Positions 33,301 through 44,165 of a DNA stretch of 64,000 nt are shown piece by piece. The DNA comes from Nephrocerus scutellatus (lineage: Eukaryota; Arthropoda; Insecta; Diptera; Pipunculidae). Position numbers and translations under genes: made by a program. A model generated the notes under the pieces. The model saw only the letters and a list, made by a program, of their open reading frames with translations. It ran no database searches and was not told the origin of the DNA. The DNA lies in contig OX352765.1 in NCBI GenBank assembly GCA_947095585.1, positions 22,474,254 to 22,538,253 of the forward strand. The letters are read 5' to 3'. Each line of letters opens with the position of its first letter. The first letter of the stretch is position 1.

Positions 33301-34860
33301 GAAGGCTCAACTGCTCCTGAATCCTGAATTATTATTTCACTTATCCACGTCATATTCCTACCATTCCATCAACCTCTCCCTTGGTCAGTGTAGACCACTA
33401 CTGACCACGACTTCGCTTGAAATATTAGCATAAACCAGAACAAATTACACTGGCTAATAATTGTAAGTGTGAAGAGATATTTTGAAGATACCAGGACTGG
33501 AACCTGATGGTCTGAGCTGGACTGGAGGACAGGCATTAAAGAATAAAAAGTTTGCACGGTCAAACCACTGCATCCGTACGGGAATGTAGTGGTGCGAAAT
33601 TATTATATGAATTCCACGTAACTACATACAGGGAATCCGGGTATTAACAAATTCAGCTGAGATCAAAGCCCTCTAAGTTCCGAAGTATTAACAATAAATC
33701 AGAACTTTAACTAAATACCAGAGCAAAATTTCACAAATTCACAATTATTTACGAAATATCCGAACCACCACATACAGGTAACACAAACGTTAAAGTTAGT
33801 GTAGGATGTAGGTGTATTTCCAAGAATCAAAAAATATTTTCACAAAAAAATATTTGACACGCGCAGTCAAAGGATTATCTTAGTTTCATGGGTAATGTGA
33901 TAATACAAAGATGTGAATTAAAACGTCGTGCATCAGAATTTATCGCCCCTCACCTATCAGCCCATTACACGGGAATGCAAAAATCATCTGCGTTCAAGTG
34001 TTTGCCATTACTATGCAAGGACACGTCGTTCACGTTCAGCGTAATCTTTCACACACATTTTGTACGCAAACGAAGTTTTCACGCGAGTATGCACGATAAT
34101 TAAGTAGAAGAGCGGTAAATATTTTATAGCTTATTAAACACGGCACACCAAGTATCTCAGTAAGTGTGGTCCTCGAGTGAAATTACACTTTGCCTCAGCT
34201 GAGCACTAACTGGCATTCAGAAAGGACCATAGCATAAAAATCCAAGTCAGTTGTAGGCAAAAAGGAATCGGATAATTATTTTGATATTGTGAATCTTTAT
34301 TGCGGTTAAACGAGAAGATAAAAATATAGAGAACGTGGGTGTAGCAAAACTGTATCAAAGGTTATGATATTTACACCCTAAAACATGATATTCACTCGTT
34401 TGTTCATAATTTTGTGACTCCAGCAATGAGTGTCAAAGTCTCAAAGACTCCAAAGTAACAAAATTAATCTGGACTATAAAATTTAGCATATGGCAACACT
34501 GCGTTTTTTTCAAATTAATTTAGAAGGAATAGATTTGATTTGTCTAAATAATAAGAACTCCCCAAGAACACAAGAAATATGTGTTTCCTACAAAATTTCA
34601 GATTTCTCCCTTTCTGCAAGCTGTGTTAGCGATTCAGTTTGTCCTCAATAGTTCTTTAAAAATTACTCCTACAAAATTAAAAGAATTTATTTTTATGTAA
34701 AATATGCAGTTAGTAGCTACTAACTACAGCTGCTATCATACACATACATAATTCCAATTTGTTTGTATTCGGTGATGTGCACGTGTGGCAATCTGGAATT
34801 TATCTATAAAGCTTCTTTGGAAGTCGTAACGTTTTAGTTTCATTAATTTCATCTTTGGCT
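33301..34860. other. Unassigned DNA
   Basis: No recognisable gene or repeat. If the copia remnant had a 3' LTR it would lie here, but I found no matching LTR pair. Confidence 0.4.
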
Positions 34861-34862
34861 TA

Positions 34863-35006
34863 ATGGACGGATCCGCAGTGAACGAGGAGGAGAAAATATC
34901 TTTATTTGCTGAGTTTCACGGTTTAGTTTTAGTTGGTGGTGGTGGTTGGTTAATAGTCAGTATAAGTGCAGGTAATATCTATATCGTGTGTTTGGTGTTT
35001 GTTTAG
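34863..35006 (+). other. Candidate small ORF (47 aa), speculative
   Basis: ATG at 34,863 opens MDGSAVNEEEKISLFAEFHG followed by a hydrophobic, Gly-rich tail to TAG at 35,004. The acidic head with a hydrophobic tail could suit a small membrane protein, but the start context is weak (T at -3) and no family is recognised. A donor-like GCAG/GTAATA near 34,969 and an acceptor-like pyrimidine tract TTTTTTTGCAG at 35,204-35,214 would give a 245-bp intron, but the joined frame stops after a few codons. Confidence 0.15.
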
Positions 35007-35009
35007 TTG

Positions 35010-35984
35010 GTTGCGTCTTTCTGTGCTTTCTGCTTTCCGGTGATTTTTCGTTTTTTTTCTCGATGTTTGCGCATTTCTTCGACGAATGTTAAGAACGCCT
35101 CGTTAGTGTGAAAGAATTATGTTGGACGTGATATGAATGAAAATGTGCACATTATAACCTGGAGAAAAAGGTTTATCAATCAGCATTAGTGGGTTAGTTT
35201 TAGTTTTTTTGCAGATCATGATTCAGCTTGATCCATGCTGCTGATAAATTGCTGCGTTATTTTACAAACAAAAAACTATGCAGACCGAGAATGTTTTTTA
35301 CACTGCATTAACTGCATTTACTACAATCATATTTGGCTCTACATCCACGGCTTGGAGTGGTTATTAGCCACTCGCCAGCCAGAACATTTATTAATTTTTT
35401 GGAGGAAAATTGCTCGTATGACTGGTTATGTACACCCGCTCAAGGGGTTTGCACCCTTACAACGCTTAGCGCAGCGTGGTCGCTCGGAAATGAAGGAGAG
35501 GAAATGGTGAGATGTCTAAGTACATGTGTCTTAAATGACTGTATATCATACAAATGCAGATCAGATTGTCGTCAAAGCCAACTGGGACCTCACAATTAAT
35601 GTAAAAAGCTTAAATGTGAATTTTCATCCCAATAACTTCAGCCGTCTGGGCTGTAAAGTGGACGCAGACGGACACAGATTTTTTTTCGCTTTTTCTAAAT
35701 ATAGAGATACAGTAATGGGTATATACGCAAAAATCCCGAGATAAAAAATGTTGATGATTACTATACTTCCTTTTACTATGTAAAAGAAAGCAAAAATCGT
35801 TTAATAATGTGTAGAGAAATCTACTAACTATTTTGGATTGGTTGTATAGCCACCTTCGAAACTCTTCCAAAACCTTATGCTGTCTCCTGTCGTCTAAGCG
35901 AATCTTAAATCCCATGCCATAATCCATGAATGACACTTGCATCGAGAAAACCGAAAGACTCGCAATTCTCGGTACGTGCGTTAT
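35010..35984. other. Unassigned DNA
   Basis: Nothing recognised apart from GAGATGTCTAAGTACATGTG near 35,510, which resembles GAGATGTCTATTAACATGTG near 24,037, both after GAGAGGAAA. This suggests a shared but unidentified repeat. Confidence 0.35.
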
Positions 35985-36605
35985 CGACAAGCTTCATTGG
36001 AGTGACCACATATTCACCATCGCCAAAATGTTGCGAAATGTTTAGGTTTTCTAACCCAGTGCAAGAAATATTTCACTCCCTCTGACCTGGCTACTATCTA
36101 CAAGGATTTTATTCGCCCTAAACTTAAGTACAATTGTTGTCTGGTCTGGTGCGCCTTTTATTAACTTACATCAGCTAGATAAAATACAAAACCGTGCGAT
36201 GAAAGTTATCGGTTTACGAAAACGTTGCGAAATCAATAGAAAATCAACACCGCAAGAACGTTTCCAGCTTGTAACTATTTTATCGCCTCTTCGACCAGTG
36301 GCAGCGGTGCTCAAGAGCAATAACCAGTTGCATGCCACCTCTCCTTGAATTCAATCGCAATACTCGTGGGGTTCTAAATGCTCATCAGTTTACCAATAAG
36401 CCTATCTTCGGACGTACAGTTAAGTTCAAAGATTCATTCTTCAGCCGTTCAACACGTGTATGGAATAATTTGCCAAACTCGGTCTTTCCACATCACTACG
36501 ATCCAAAGGTATTCAAAATGAGCTTGTCTTAGAAATCGCCCTTTTTGCCTTTCTTTTCCTTAACGCTCACGCTGTGCCAAGGATATAGCCGAACGTCAAA
36601 CTTTT
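35985..36605 (+). mobile_element. LINE fragment: RT thumb to 3' end
   Basis: Plus strand encodes WSDHIFTIAKM, KKYFTPSDLATIYKDFIRPK, YNCCLVWCAF, then LDKIQNRAMKVIGLRKRC, LEFNRNTRGVLNAHQFTNKP and SFFSRSTRVWNNLPNSVFPH, ending near CTTAACGCTCACGCTGTGCC. This is the downstream part of the same LINE family seen at 17.2 kb and 43.9 kb. It contains frameshifts and lacks the catalytic palm. Confidence 0.85.
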
Positions 36606-36624
36606 ATCCGCTGACTTGTGCTTT

Positions 36625-37315
36625 AGGGACAGTGTAAGTCCGTCCCTATAGCTCCCTCTCTATATCAATGGCTCTCAAGAACTTAATGATATACAGTCGC
36701 GCAAGACTCCAAGAATGCGTGTGTTCCAATAAAGTCCCTTCCCTGTCGGATCGTTGTTCCGCATTCGTTGACAAGATGCCATGGGGACTCCTCCGCCTCC
36801 CCACACAGCCTGCAGCTCCCATCCTCTTCTATTTTTAATTTATCTAGGTTTCCATTCGGTCTACAATGTGCTGTTAAGAACCCCGTAATGATTTTTAGAT
36901 TACTTCTTCTTACTCCTCAAAATTTCTTTTGCTTGTTTGGGAGATTTTCACATCTTATGACAGCGGCTGCTGTTTTTATTCTTCCCTTAGTATACGGTAA
37001 CCTATGCTACAAAATGGTTCCGGCATTACTAGCGGAGTTTATGTCCCTTTTTTGCTAGTCTTACCGCTGCTTCGTTTCCTTCTTTGGCAGTGTGTCCAGG
37101 AGCTTCGCCCTGCACACCTCCACCAGTCTTGCCGTGATATGTGTAAAAATCATTCACGTCTCTTAACATAGATTGGCTTTCGGTGACGATACTTATTTCT
37201 TGGCTCATGTAGCTCCTTTCTAGATTAAAGTGAGCACATACTTTGACGGCATGTAGTTCTGTCTGGAATATGCTCGGGTACAGGTCTACAATTACTACTA
37301 ACTTGGGCAAAATAA
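36625..37315 (-). mobile_element. I/LOA-like LINE fragment: RNase H plus Cys/His tail
   Basis: On minus, 37,310-37,029 encodes RNase H motifs IFQTELHAV (E18), IVTESQSML (Glu 44 where the family has Asp) and APGHTAKEGNEAAVRLAKKG (His 73; the last acidic residue replaced by Val). Then 36,900-36,640 encodes LKIITGFLTAHCRPNG, CRLCGEAEESPWHLVNEC (CCHC knuckle) and FIGTHAF. Two of the RNase H active-site residues are altered. It is convergent with the neighbouring plus-strand LINE fragment that ends at 36,605. Confidence 0.85.
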
Positions 37316-38530
37316 CTCAGTTTATTTGCTTCTGAATGTTCTCAACTCAATAATCAATTGTGTAATATAGGGAAGAACAAGATACTTAAGGTTTCGTCGA
37401 TATTGTTTGTTTTGTTTTCTTCACAGACTCTGATACCAAAGAGAGGAAGTTTCCAAGAAACATCAAGTGTGTTGATGGCCAAAAGACAGATTGCTTCTTG
37501 CTTCCGAATTCGTAATTCCGCCGCAGCAAACTTCTAAATCATCGCTTTGTCAACGAAAACCTCACTGAACAAATAATAATCATAATAATAATTACAGAAC
37601 TCCTCTGATACTCAGAGAACCATACTCCACCTCAAAAACCATTACTTGTCGAACTTACTACCGAACGAAAAACAACGATGAGAATTCTCAGGATGAATCT
37701 AATAACATAAAGTTCTACTATTAAAGCTATTCCCTCCACCAAGTTGTTTGATGTTTTTCATCAGCGACGATGTTTCCTTTAAAATCACTTAAACGTCCTC
37801 AGTTTATAGCTACGAGGCGGAATCCGTCGAGCTACAATATTTATATCCAATGAAACGGGAGAGATGGCATCGGCCGCATTTCTCTATCCGCGGTCTGTAG
37901 GTCGGTCCATCGGGAGGCAGTTGGTTCGGCGTTACTTTTGTGAGATAAAAACAAAAAAGTTTCAAAACTTTTCAAAAGTTTTTCACATTAAAAAGAACGA
38001 CGCCAATGGAGTGGGTATATCGCGAGCAAAATCTGACTGTTATGAGTTACAAAAGTGATGGTTTCATGATGAAAAAACAAAGCAACAAAAAATTCGAAAA
38101 TAATGCAGAACAGATAAAATATGTCGCGCATATATAAATATACAGGAATCTACAGAAAAAAACAAAACAAACAAAACTTCCCACGCCTGCAAGTTAAAGC
38201 AACTTAACGTCGAGAAAAATTATCAGTACTTATATACACTCGTATATAAGTGTTTTTAACATATTGTTATTAAATTTAGGCTTTCTAGATAGTTCGTAAT
38301 GTTTCTTACAAATAAATCAACAACACAAGTTCGTCTATTCCCAAATTTCAACTTTTATTAAGAAATAGCAACAGTTCACAAATTTACACTCGTGATTAGT
38401 TATTATTCACTAATAATACTATTACTCTCATAGCCGGTAGCTCTTTCCACTTTTCAACTAGTCTGGTAGAATTCCACATTTTTGCTGTATTCCATTATGC
38501 AAGATTATGCAATCCATTAAGTTGAACGAA
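37316..38530. other. Unassigned DNA
   Basis: No recognised feature; a short plus frame 37,864-38,058 shows no signature. Some LINE sequence upstream of the RNase H could be present near 37,320-37,560 on minus but is too decayed to call. Confidence 0.35.
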
Positions 38531-38573
38531 AGCCGCTTAATTGCTATTTGGCTTCACTAAGGTTAATCCTGGC

Positions 38574-38831
38574 TTAGATCTCAATAGCATGGAGTTCCGC
38601 CTGGAAAACGGTGGGACTTTTTTCCATTGGCATCGAGAATTTGGTGTTGAATCCAAAGATACCAGTTCCAACTCCAGTTTTCATTTTCGATCCATCTGTG
38701 AACAAAACCAGACCACTAGCGTCCAGTGCAATAATACCATTGCAACATTTTGCGCGGTCTAATATCTCTAGCTTAAATAACCTGCCGAAACAGTACTCCC
38801 TGACCATATTGTCGGAAATTATGCAAAACAT
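38574..38831 (-). pseudogene. LINE RNase H N-terminal part
   Basis: An 85-codon frame with LVLFTDGSKMKTGVGTGIFG (catalytic D46) and SPTVFQAELHAIEI (E79), spaced as in LINE RNase H. It ends before the third and fourth catalytic residues. It lies directly downstream (on minus) of the RT of the same element. Confidence 0.85.
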
Positions 38832-38869
38832 AACTATATCAGGAATTTAGTTAAGAATTTTCAAATCTA

Positions 38870-39490
38870 GACGCATCTAGCGGCCGTCTTCCTAATGAAG
38901 ATTGGCATGGGTGAAAGCCCAACAACAGCTTCTAGCTCTTTCCTAGGACATGTTCGCTTGAGACCCGTTATACCAAGACAGGCAATACTTTGTAGCATCT
39001 GAAGCTTAGTTGCCGTTGTACGTTCTAGAATTTTCTGCCACCAAACGATGGCCGTTTACGTGATAATAGGTCTCGCCATCATTGTATACATCCAACGTAT
39101 CATTGAAGGGTTTATAACCCAAGCTCTGCCGCAGAGGCGTCTAATGACCCCCAGGACCCTAGTGGAGCATTCGATGGCGTAGTTTATATGAGAATTCCAG
39201 AGATATTTAACCTCACTGAAATAATCTTACGTGGTACCTTTAATGATGATAGGTCCCAAGTTGATCAGTCTTCTTTTCGTGAAAGGCACTAGAACGGTTT
39301 TGCAAGGATTGATGAATAGTCCTTCTCTGCTGCAATATTCTTAAGCCTGTAGTAAAGCACATTACATGATACCACTGATAGTCGTGCAGTTTTTTCCACT
39401 TAAATTCGCCAGATCGTCCGCATAACCCATGGCGATTTAGCCTTATCTGTGACGATCGACTAAAAGATAGTCAGTGATTAGTGATCATAG
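38870..39490 (-). pseudogene. LINE reverse transcriptase palm/thumb
   Basis: The minus strand encodes YADDLANLSGKN, FINPCKTVLVPFTKRRLINL, EVKYLW, GVIRRLCGRAW, IRWMYTMMARPII, IVWWQKILERTTATKLQMLQ and ITGLKRT, in that order, with several in-frame stops. The two catalytic Asp residues of YADD remain (complement of about 39,418-39,429). This is the core of the polymerase that performs target-primed reverse transcription in this family. Confidence 0.88.
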
Positions 39491-39523
39491 AAGGGAAAAA
39501 ACACTCCTCCCTAAGGACATCCC

Positions 39524-40129
39524 TTAACTGTAGTCAGACACAGAAACTCGTCCCGACGAGGAAATAATATCTCGAATTTTAAGCATTAAATGATTGGTTG
39601 AGACTTCGATACTAGTACTACCTGCCCCTTTGGTCAGATGCGTTTGGGTGCGTGTATGGTGCACGAGTAACCGAACCTGGGAAATGAACCTGGAGTAGGG
39701 TTCTGATTGTATCCCCACGGTCCGACGTGTAGGTGCCATCGGCCTTTTGAATAAACCTACACAGTTTGTCTGATCCTTAACTAATGCTTTTTGGATTCAC
39801 GCAGCTACTGATATTTCGACAATGTTTTTGCAGTATTTTCGCCATGTGGAACGTTTGGATCGTCTTAATTCAGAGTTGTACTCTGTAAGGGCGAACCTAT
39901 ATTCGTCCCAAGTCTTCGTGCGTTTAGAAAAGTTAAAGAGTTTTCTAACTTTCTTCCTAAGCTTGGCCAGCTTTTTGTTCCACCAGGGAACCTTTTGTTT
40001 ACACAAAATGGTTTTAGGGACACAGCTGTCATGATAGGAGCAAAATTTCATTAAGTTGACATGCTGCCTCATCTCCCCTGAGGAATTAATAGATCCTTCC
40101 TTTGATGTCGCTGCTTCACCAGACCTCAT
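39524..40129 (-). pseudogene. LINE endonuclease-RT linker
   Basis: Encodes KQKVPWWNKKLAKLRKKVRK, LFNFSKRTKTWDEYRFALTE and YNSELRRSKRSTWRKYCKNI, the Trp/Lys/Arg-rich linker typical of I/LOA-like ORF2, followed by a segment with SFRPISQ-like remnants. Homologous linkers are at 54,122-53,830 and 56,190-55,963, allowing the three copies to be compared. Confidence 0.85.
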
Positions 40130-40251
40130 GATTTACATTTAGGTCGCATCTTAAGATGACGTGCAGTGCTTTATCAGCTACTGGACCTCTAGGGGCGGAA
40201 TTAAGTTGACATGCTGCCTCATCTAGGTACCCTGAGGAATTAATAGATATA
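40051..40251 (+). repeat. Internal direct repeat, period 150 bp, in the LINE
   Basis: TTAAGTTGACATGCTGCCTC starts at 40,051 and again at 40,201; about 48 bp match, apart from a small insertion (ATCTAGGTACCCTGAGG versus ATCTCCCCTGAGG). It lies within the endonuclease region and marks a rearrangement of this copy. Confidence 0.75.
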
Positions 40252-40989
40252 TATATATAATAGAAGTTAATGTTCGTGCCGATCAAGCAGGCCACCCTTG
40301 GCACTGGCTCGCCTAACTTGTCCCGTTCCGTATATCCTTTATTTATCCGCTAATAGCACAAGACTCTTGGATGAGACCAAGGTTTATATTTTTCTCGACG
40401 AACCACTTAATGAGGGTATTGCGGACGCGCCTTGATTGTGCTTGTAACACCCTGATGGTGCTCATTAGTCCTCCCTGGATTCTTTGGCTTGCCGGAGTAA
40501 CTGGGCTTTTTAGGGCCCTTTCCCCTACGGCATTCAGTAGGGTTAGGTAGACCCAGTAGTCTGTCCTTACCTGACTCATCGTGCAGATTTGCGTTCGCAG
40601 TGGCGTCGCTTTTTGAACGGGAGAACGCAGCAGAACTGCAGGGACCAGTATGCCCAGTGGCGCTGATTGTCGTAGCTGGTCGTGGGACCTGCTTATTAGT
40701 CTTGGTTTCATAACCGATTTGATCAGCATGCCCATTGGCACTGACGAGAGTGAGTGTTCTCACAGTCTTATCAGAGGCTTTTCCGGAACCGCTGGGACCA
40801 GCATGCCCAATAACGCTGTTAGCCTAACTTCCAGCTTCCTCTCTGTCAGATAAAAGTACATATAATGCGAAACAAAAGATTTCTGTTCATAACATCAACA
40901 TTTTCTTAACAATATTATTATTAATTATACCATTTGTTACAGAATTGTTTGGTGTAGCGGTAATGATGGCGGTGGTGTACTGTCTCGGG

Positions 40990-41400
40990 TAAAGTTGTTA
41001 TAAATATAATTATTAGTCCTGTTGACTTTATATTAGGCAGTGGTCGTAAAGATCGGAACGAATGGTTCGATGATTAGTGTAAGCTAGCGACTGAAGGTAA
41101 GAATGTTGTGTAGAGAGCAATGCAACAATCACATAGAATACAGAACAAAGAAATCACAGCTCACGAAGATGAATCCTAAAATATAAGAGGATTTGAAAAA
41201 ATACCGATGAAAGATAGCAGTCTGAGGGAAGAATCTCGTCTGTAAATTTGAACAGTACAAAGATCGAGGACCACACCAGGAGCGCATGTTCTAACAAAGA
41301 ATCCGCAGTATGACGGAATTTGTATACACCGCATTGCAAATATATAGAAGGTAGTATAATCAAAACCAGTGAAGGGAAGATCTCTTAGATCTCTTATGCA
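40990..41400 (+). mobile_element. RTE-like LINE fragment (endonuclease-RT connector, copy F)
   Basis: GRKDRNEWFDD followed by LATEGKN resembles the conserved connector after the RTE endonuclease (NEWFDDEC...EKN). The upstream bases TTAGTCCTGTTGACTTTATA and TTAGGCAGT also occur near 43,917-43,940. Later frames keep weak similarity to about 41,400. Limits are approximate. Confidence 0.55.
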
Positions 41401-43325
41401 ACGTTCACATTTAGTAATGTATAGTGAGCTGCCAGAAATACTATGACTAGTGTAAATTTAAGATTACCATAAATTAACTTCTGTCTTCTGCCAAAGAACT
41501 GATCTGATTAGAAAAATCCCCTTTGTCAAATAATAAATAAAATGTTAAATGAGCTTGAATTATATTTTCCTATTTATTTATATTATTTACCGTACAAAAC
41601 CACAGAACACTTACGTCGTCCAGTTGAATATCAACTTTTGTTCGATAACGAAATAATAAATGTCGTACTTATCCTCTTGAGTGCATCAGTTTATTCCACA
41701 GCTGCATAAAACTGCAGCTTATCTTACAGAGTAAAATAAGTTTATTCCTTAGTATTTATGCAAAGCTTGCAACTAATAATTTACTACTACAACCAAACTT
41801 CTTGGATGTAGTAAAGATCAAAGGAAGCAATCTCACCTGATGTTCACTAGGAATATCAAAACCTATTCCAAGAAGTGAATAGCAATTTTTATTTGTCTGT
41901 AAAAAAGAAGTTGCTTACGTACAGTGGACCGGCATAACGACCACTCCGTTCCAAGATACCTCTTATCCCTATCAATGGAAATACTTCAGGCAGTGCCGCA
42001 CATCGCTGCGATCGATGACCCAGTTATTCTGAAAAAAAAAATTGCTTTAAAAATTTTCCATTCCATTATCCAGTCAGATTTCTCTGCCCCAATCCTATTT
42101 TCCCGTTCCCTTCGGGGAACGTAATATTATGTTGTACTCTCTAAGATAAATCTTCCAGTGTTCCGTCGACCATTTTTCAGAAATTTAATCTTTCTTAATT
42201 TTTGGTATGGGCAGTGGAGTATCCACGTCGTCGTCGTCGTTGTCTGCTGCTGCTTTTACCTTTTCTCTATGCTTTGCTGTCGCAGACAATGATTTCCACG
42301 GACATTATTTGCCAAATGGAATTCATAATGAGAATCTATGGATAAACAGGGTCTGTGCGCGGATTCTGTTATGCACTTCATATTGTAGCCATAATGGAAA
42401 TAGGAAACCTCTTGCTTTCTTTTTGCGAATTACGAGCACAAATACAACAAAACTTTCAAAATATGTATGATCTACTACTCAGGTACTTATCAGAGTGGGT
42501 AAGAGAAAAATTCAACATTAATTGGAATTAAATATCCTTTTTATTTTACTATCTTCCCTTTTAGCATTTATTCTTTTCATTTACATTCAACTTTGAAGGG
42601 TTTGGCAAGAATAGCCATCATTGGATAATTCACTACAAAACAATCAACATAAGAACTCATTAGAGAAGGAATAAACTCCAGAAAATGAAATAATTGCAAT
42701 CAAGACGTGTGTGGCTTCGTATGCTTTTATCTGCGTTGGGCACTGTAAATTGAAACTTGACTGACAAGATATTTACGTCTACAACACAAGCCACTGAAGT
42801 GCGCTAATAAGTCAGGAATTCATGTTAAAAATTTGCTCTCATTACTTGATGTTCAAGTAATTTGCACCAAAGTATAAAAGGTTCTGAACATAATCCGCTC
42901 ACTGGCAATGCATATACGAGATTTGTTTAGCTTGGAAACAAAGAGCACAGCTTGAATCTACGCTGAGTGTTCCACGCGAGATGCCAGACTACAATAAAAT
43001 TGGATGACTAAAATCGAAATAAATAAATAAACAAATGCAGCCAAATGACTTCCTAGTTTTTTGATTAATTGCGCATACAAACGCATACAAAATTTAAAAT
43101 ATGATTTTAACAGAAATTATTACAATTTAACTGTCGTACTAATCGGCAAATACCTCTTGGTGTTGCTTTTTAGCAACCATGACTAACTAATAAGGAATAC
43201 GTTTGGAATAATGGTGTTATACGCATACAGATTGTACCTGATGCTTTAAAATTCTCTTTAAAAGGCTGTGTCGTATCAGCAGAATAACACCGAATGCATC
43301 AGAATTACAGGTGGCCGTAAATATC
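41401..43325. other. Unassigned DNA
   Basis: No recognised gene. A (GTC)n/(GCT)n run at 42,228-42,255 creates a Ser-rich frame (42,207-42,470) that I regard as composition-driven. The frame 41,924-42,124 has no signature. Confidence 0.4.
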
Positions 43326-43334
43326 TCTGACTGT

Positions 43335-43860
43335 TGGAAATGCGTTCAAACCTCCACGTGGTGGCCGCCGGTAATTTTCCTCCAATACAGGAAAAGCTGA
43401 ATGATCGGGCTAGTTGTTTAAAAGTAAGGTTGGCGCGAGGCCAATAACCTCGCCCGTTAAAAAAAAAACTTTAATATGGAGTCCAAAATCAACCTCGGAT
43501 ACACTAATGAGCAACGACGACAACGGCAACAAAAAAGAAAACGGCCAAACGATTTAAGAATTTTCTCATGGAACGTATTCTCACTCTATAGAGCTGTGAC
43601 ATTTGACATATGACATATTATTCTAGTAAGCAAAGGAATGAAACCCACCGCTATCGGCTTCAAATAAGTATGCATCCTGCGTGGGGCAGATTTAAAAACA
43701 TAAGCTTCTTAAACGTTCACGCACATACAGAGGATTCCCCCGATGATGAAAAAGAAGAGTTCTTTGAATCAGTTGAACGGGAATTTAATTTCACGTGGCT
43801 GCCCTTCGCAAGGAAGAGACAAGAAACAACTACGCCCTAAATGCAGGGAGAGTAAGTCTT
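43335..43860 (+). mobile_element. RTE-like LINE 5' leader and endonuclease (copy B), internally deleted
   Basis: CCTCCACGTGGTGGCCGCCG opens the same leader as copy A at 11.03 kb; RPNDLRIFSWNVFSLYRA then starts the endonuclease. The following motifs up to the catalytic QE are deleted, and the frame resumes at 43,645 with KPTAIGF-like sequence, FKNISFLNVHAHTEDSPDDE and KEEFFESVERE. The insert ends near 43,860 close to RRREMDTP-like sequence. Inactive. Confidence 0.8.
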
Positions 43861-43914
43861 GGGGCTTAGATGTCGGGCGTAGAAGAGAAATGGACACGCC
43901 TTAAGAATACTGGC

Positions 43915-44165
43915 ATTAGTACTGTTGACTTCATTTAGGCAGTACAGGTCTACCATTAGGTTTATCTTCGGACGTACTAACCAATTCAGCAGTTCCTTCT
44001 TTAAAAGCAAAATAATTATGTAAAATAAATTGCCTAACTCTGTGTTTCCGTATCTGTATTATAAGCAGTCGTTTAAGAAACGCGTGCATAGACAAATCAT
44101 ATTTTCCTTTCCCTAATTTCCTAACGCCCACGCTGTGCTGAGCGTGTGTACATTATAAAAAAAGA
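43915..44165 (+). mobile_element. LINE 3' end, same family as 17.2 kb
   Basis: TTTATCTTCGGACGTACTAA, TCCTTCTTTAAAAGCA, CCTAACTCTGTGTTTCCGTA and CTAATTTCCTAACGCCCACG closely match 17,685-17,905, ending at the same ATTATAAAAAAA tail. Only the C-terminal codons and 3' untranslated region are present (5' truncation). Confidence 0.85.

Larger units (their letters stand above)
38535..40850 (-). mobile_element. I/LOA-like LINE, most complete copy (endonuclease, linker, RT, RNase H)
   Basis: Read on minus: a Ser/Pro-rich upstream segment; the start of the endonuclease at about 40,450-40,345 (IRVLQAQSRRVRNTLIKWFV, NLGLIQE); a fragment ILRCDLNVNHEVW near 40,130-40,160 matching the family GCDANAHH motif; the basic endonuclease-RT linker (39,524-40,129); the RT palm and thumb (38,870-39,490) with YADDLANL; and RNase H (38,831-38,574). 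The middle of the endonuclease and the first RT motifs are missing, and stops interrupt every domain. The copies at 53.0 and 55.5 kb belong to the same family. Confidence 0.88.

Noticed and set aside
42207..42470. Ser-rich protein frame
   Set aside because: The serine run comes from a GTC/GCT microsatellite; there is no other sign of coding.
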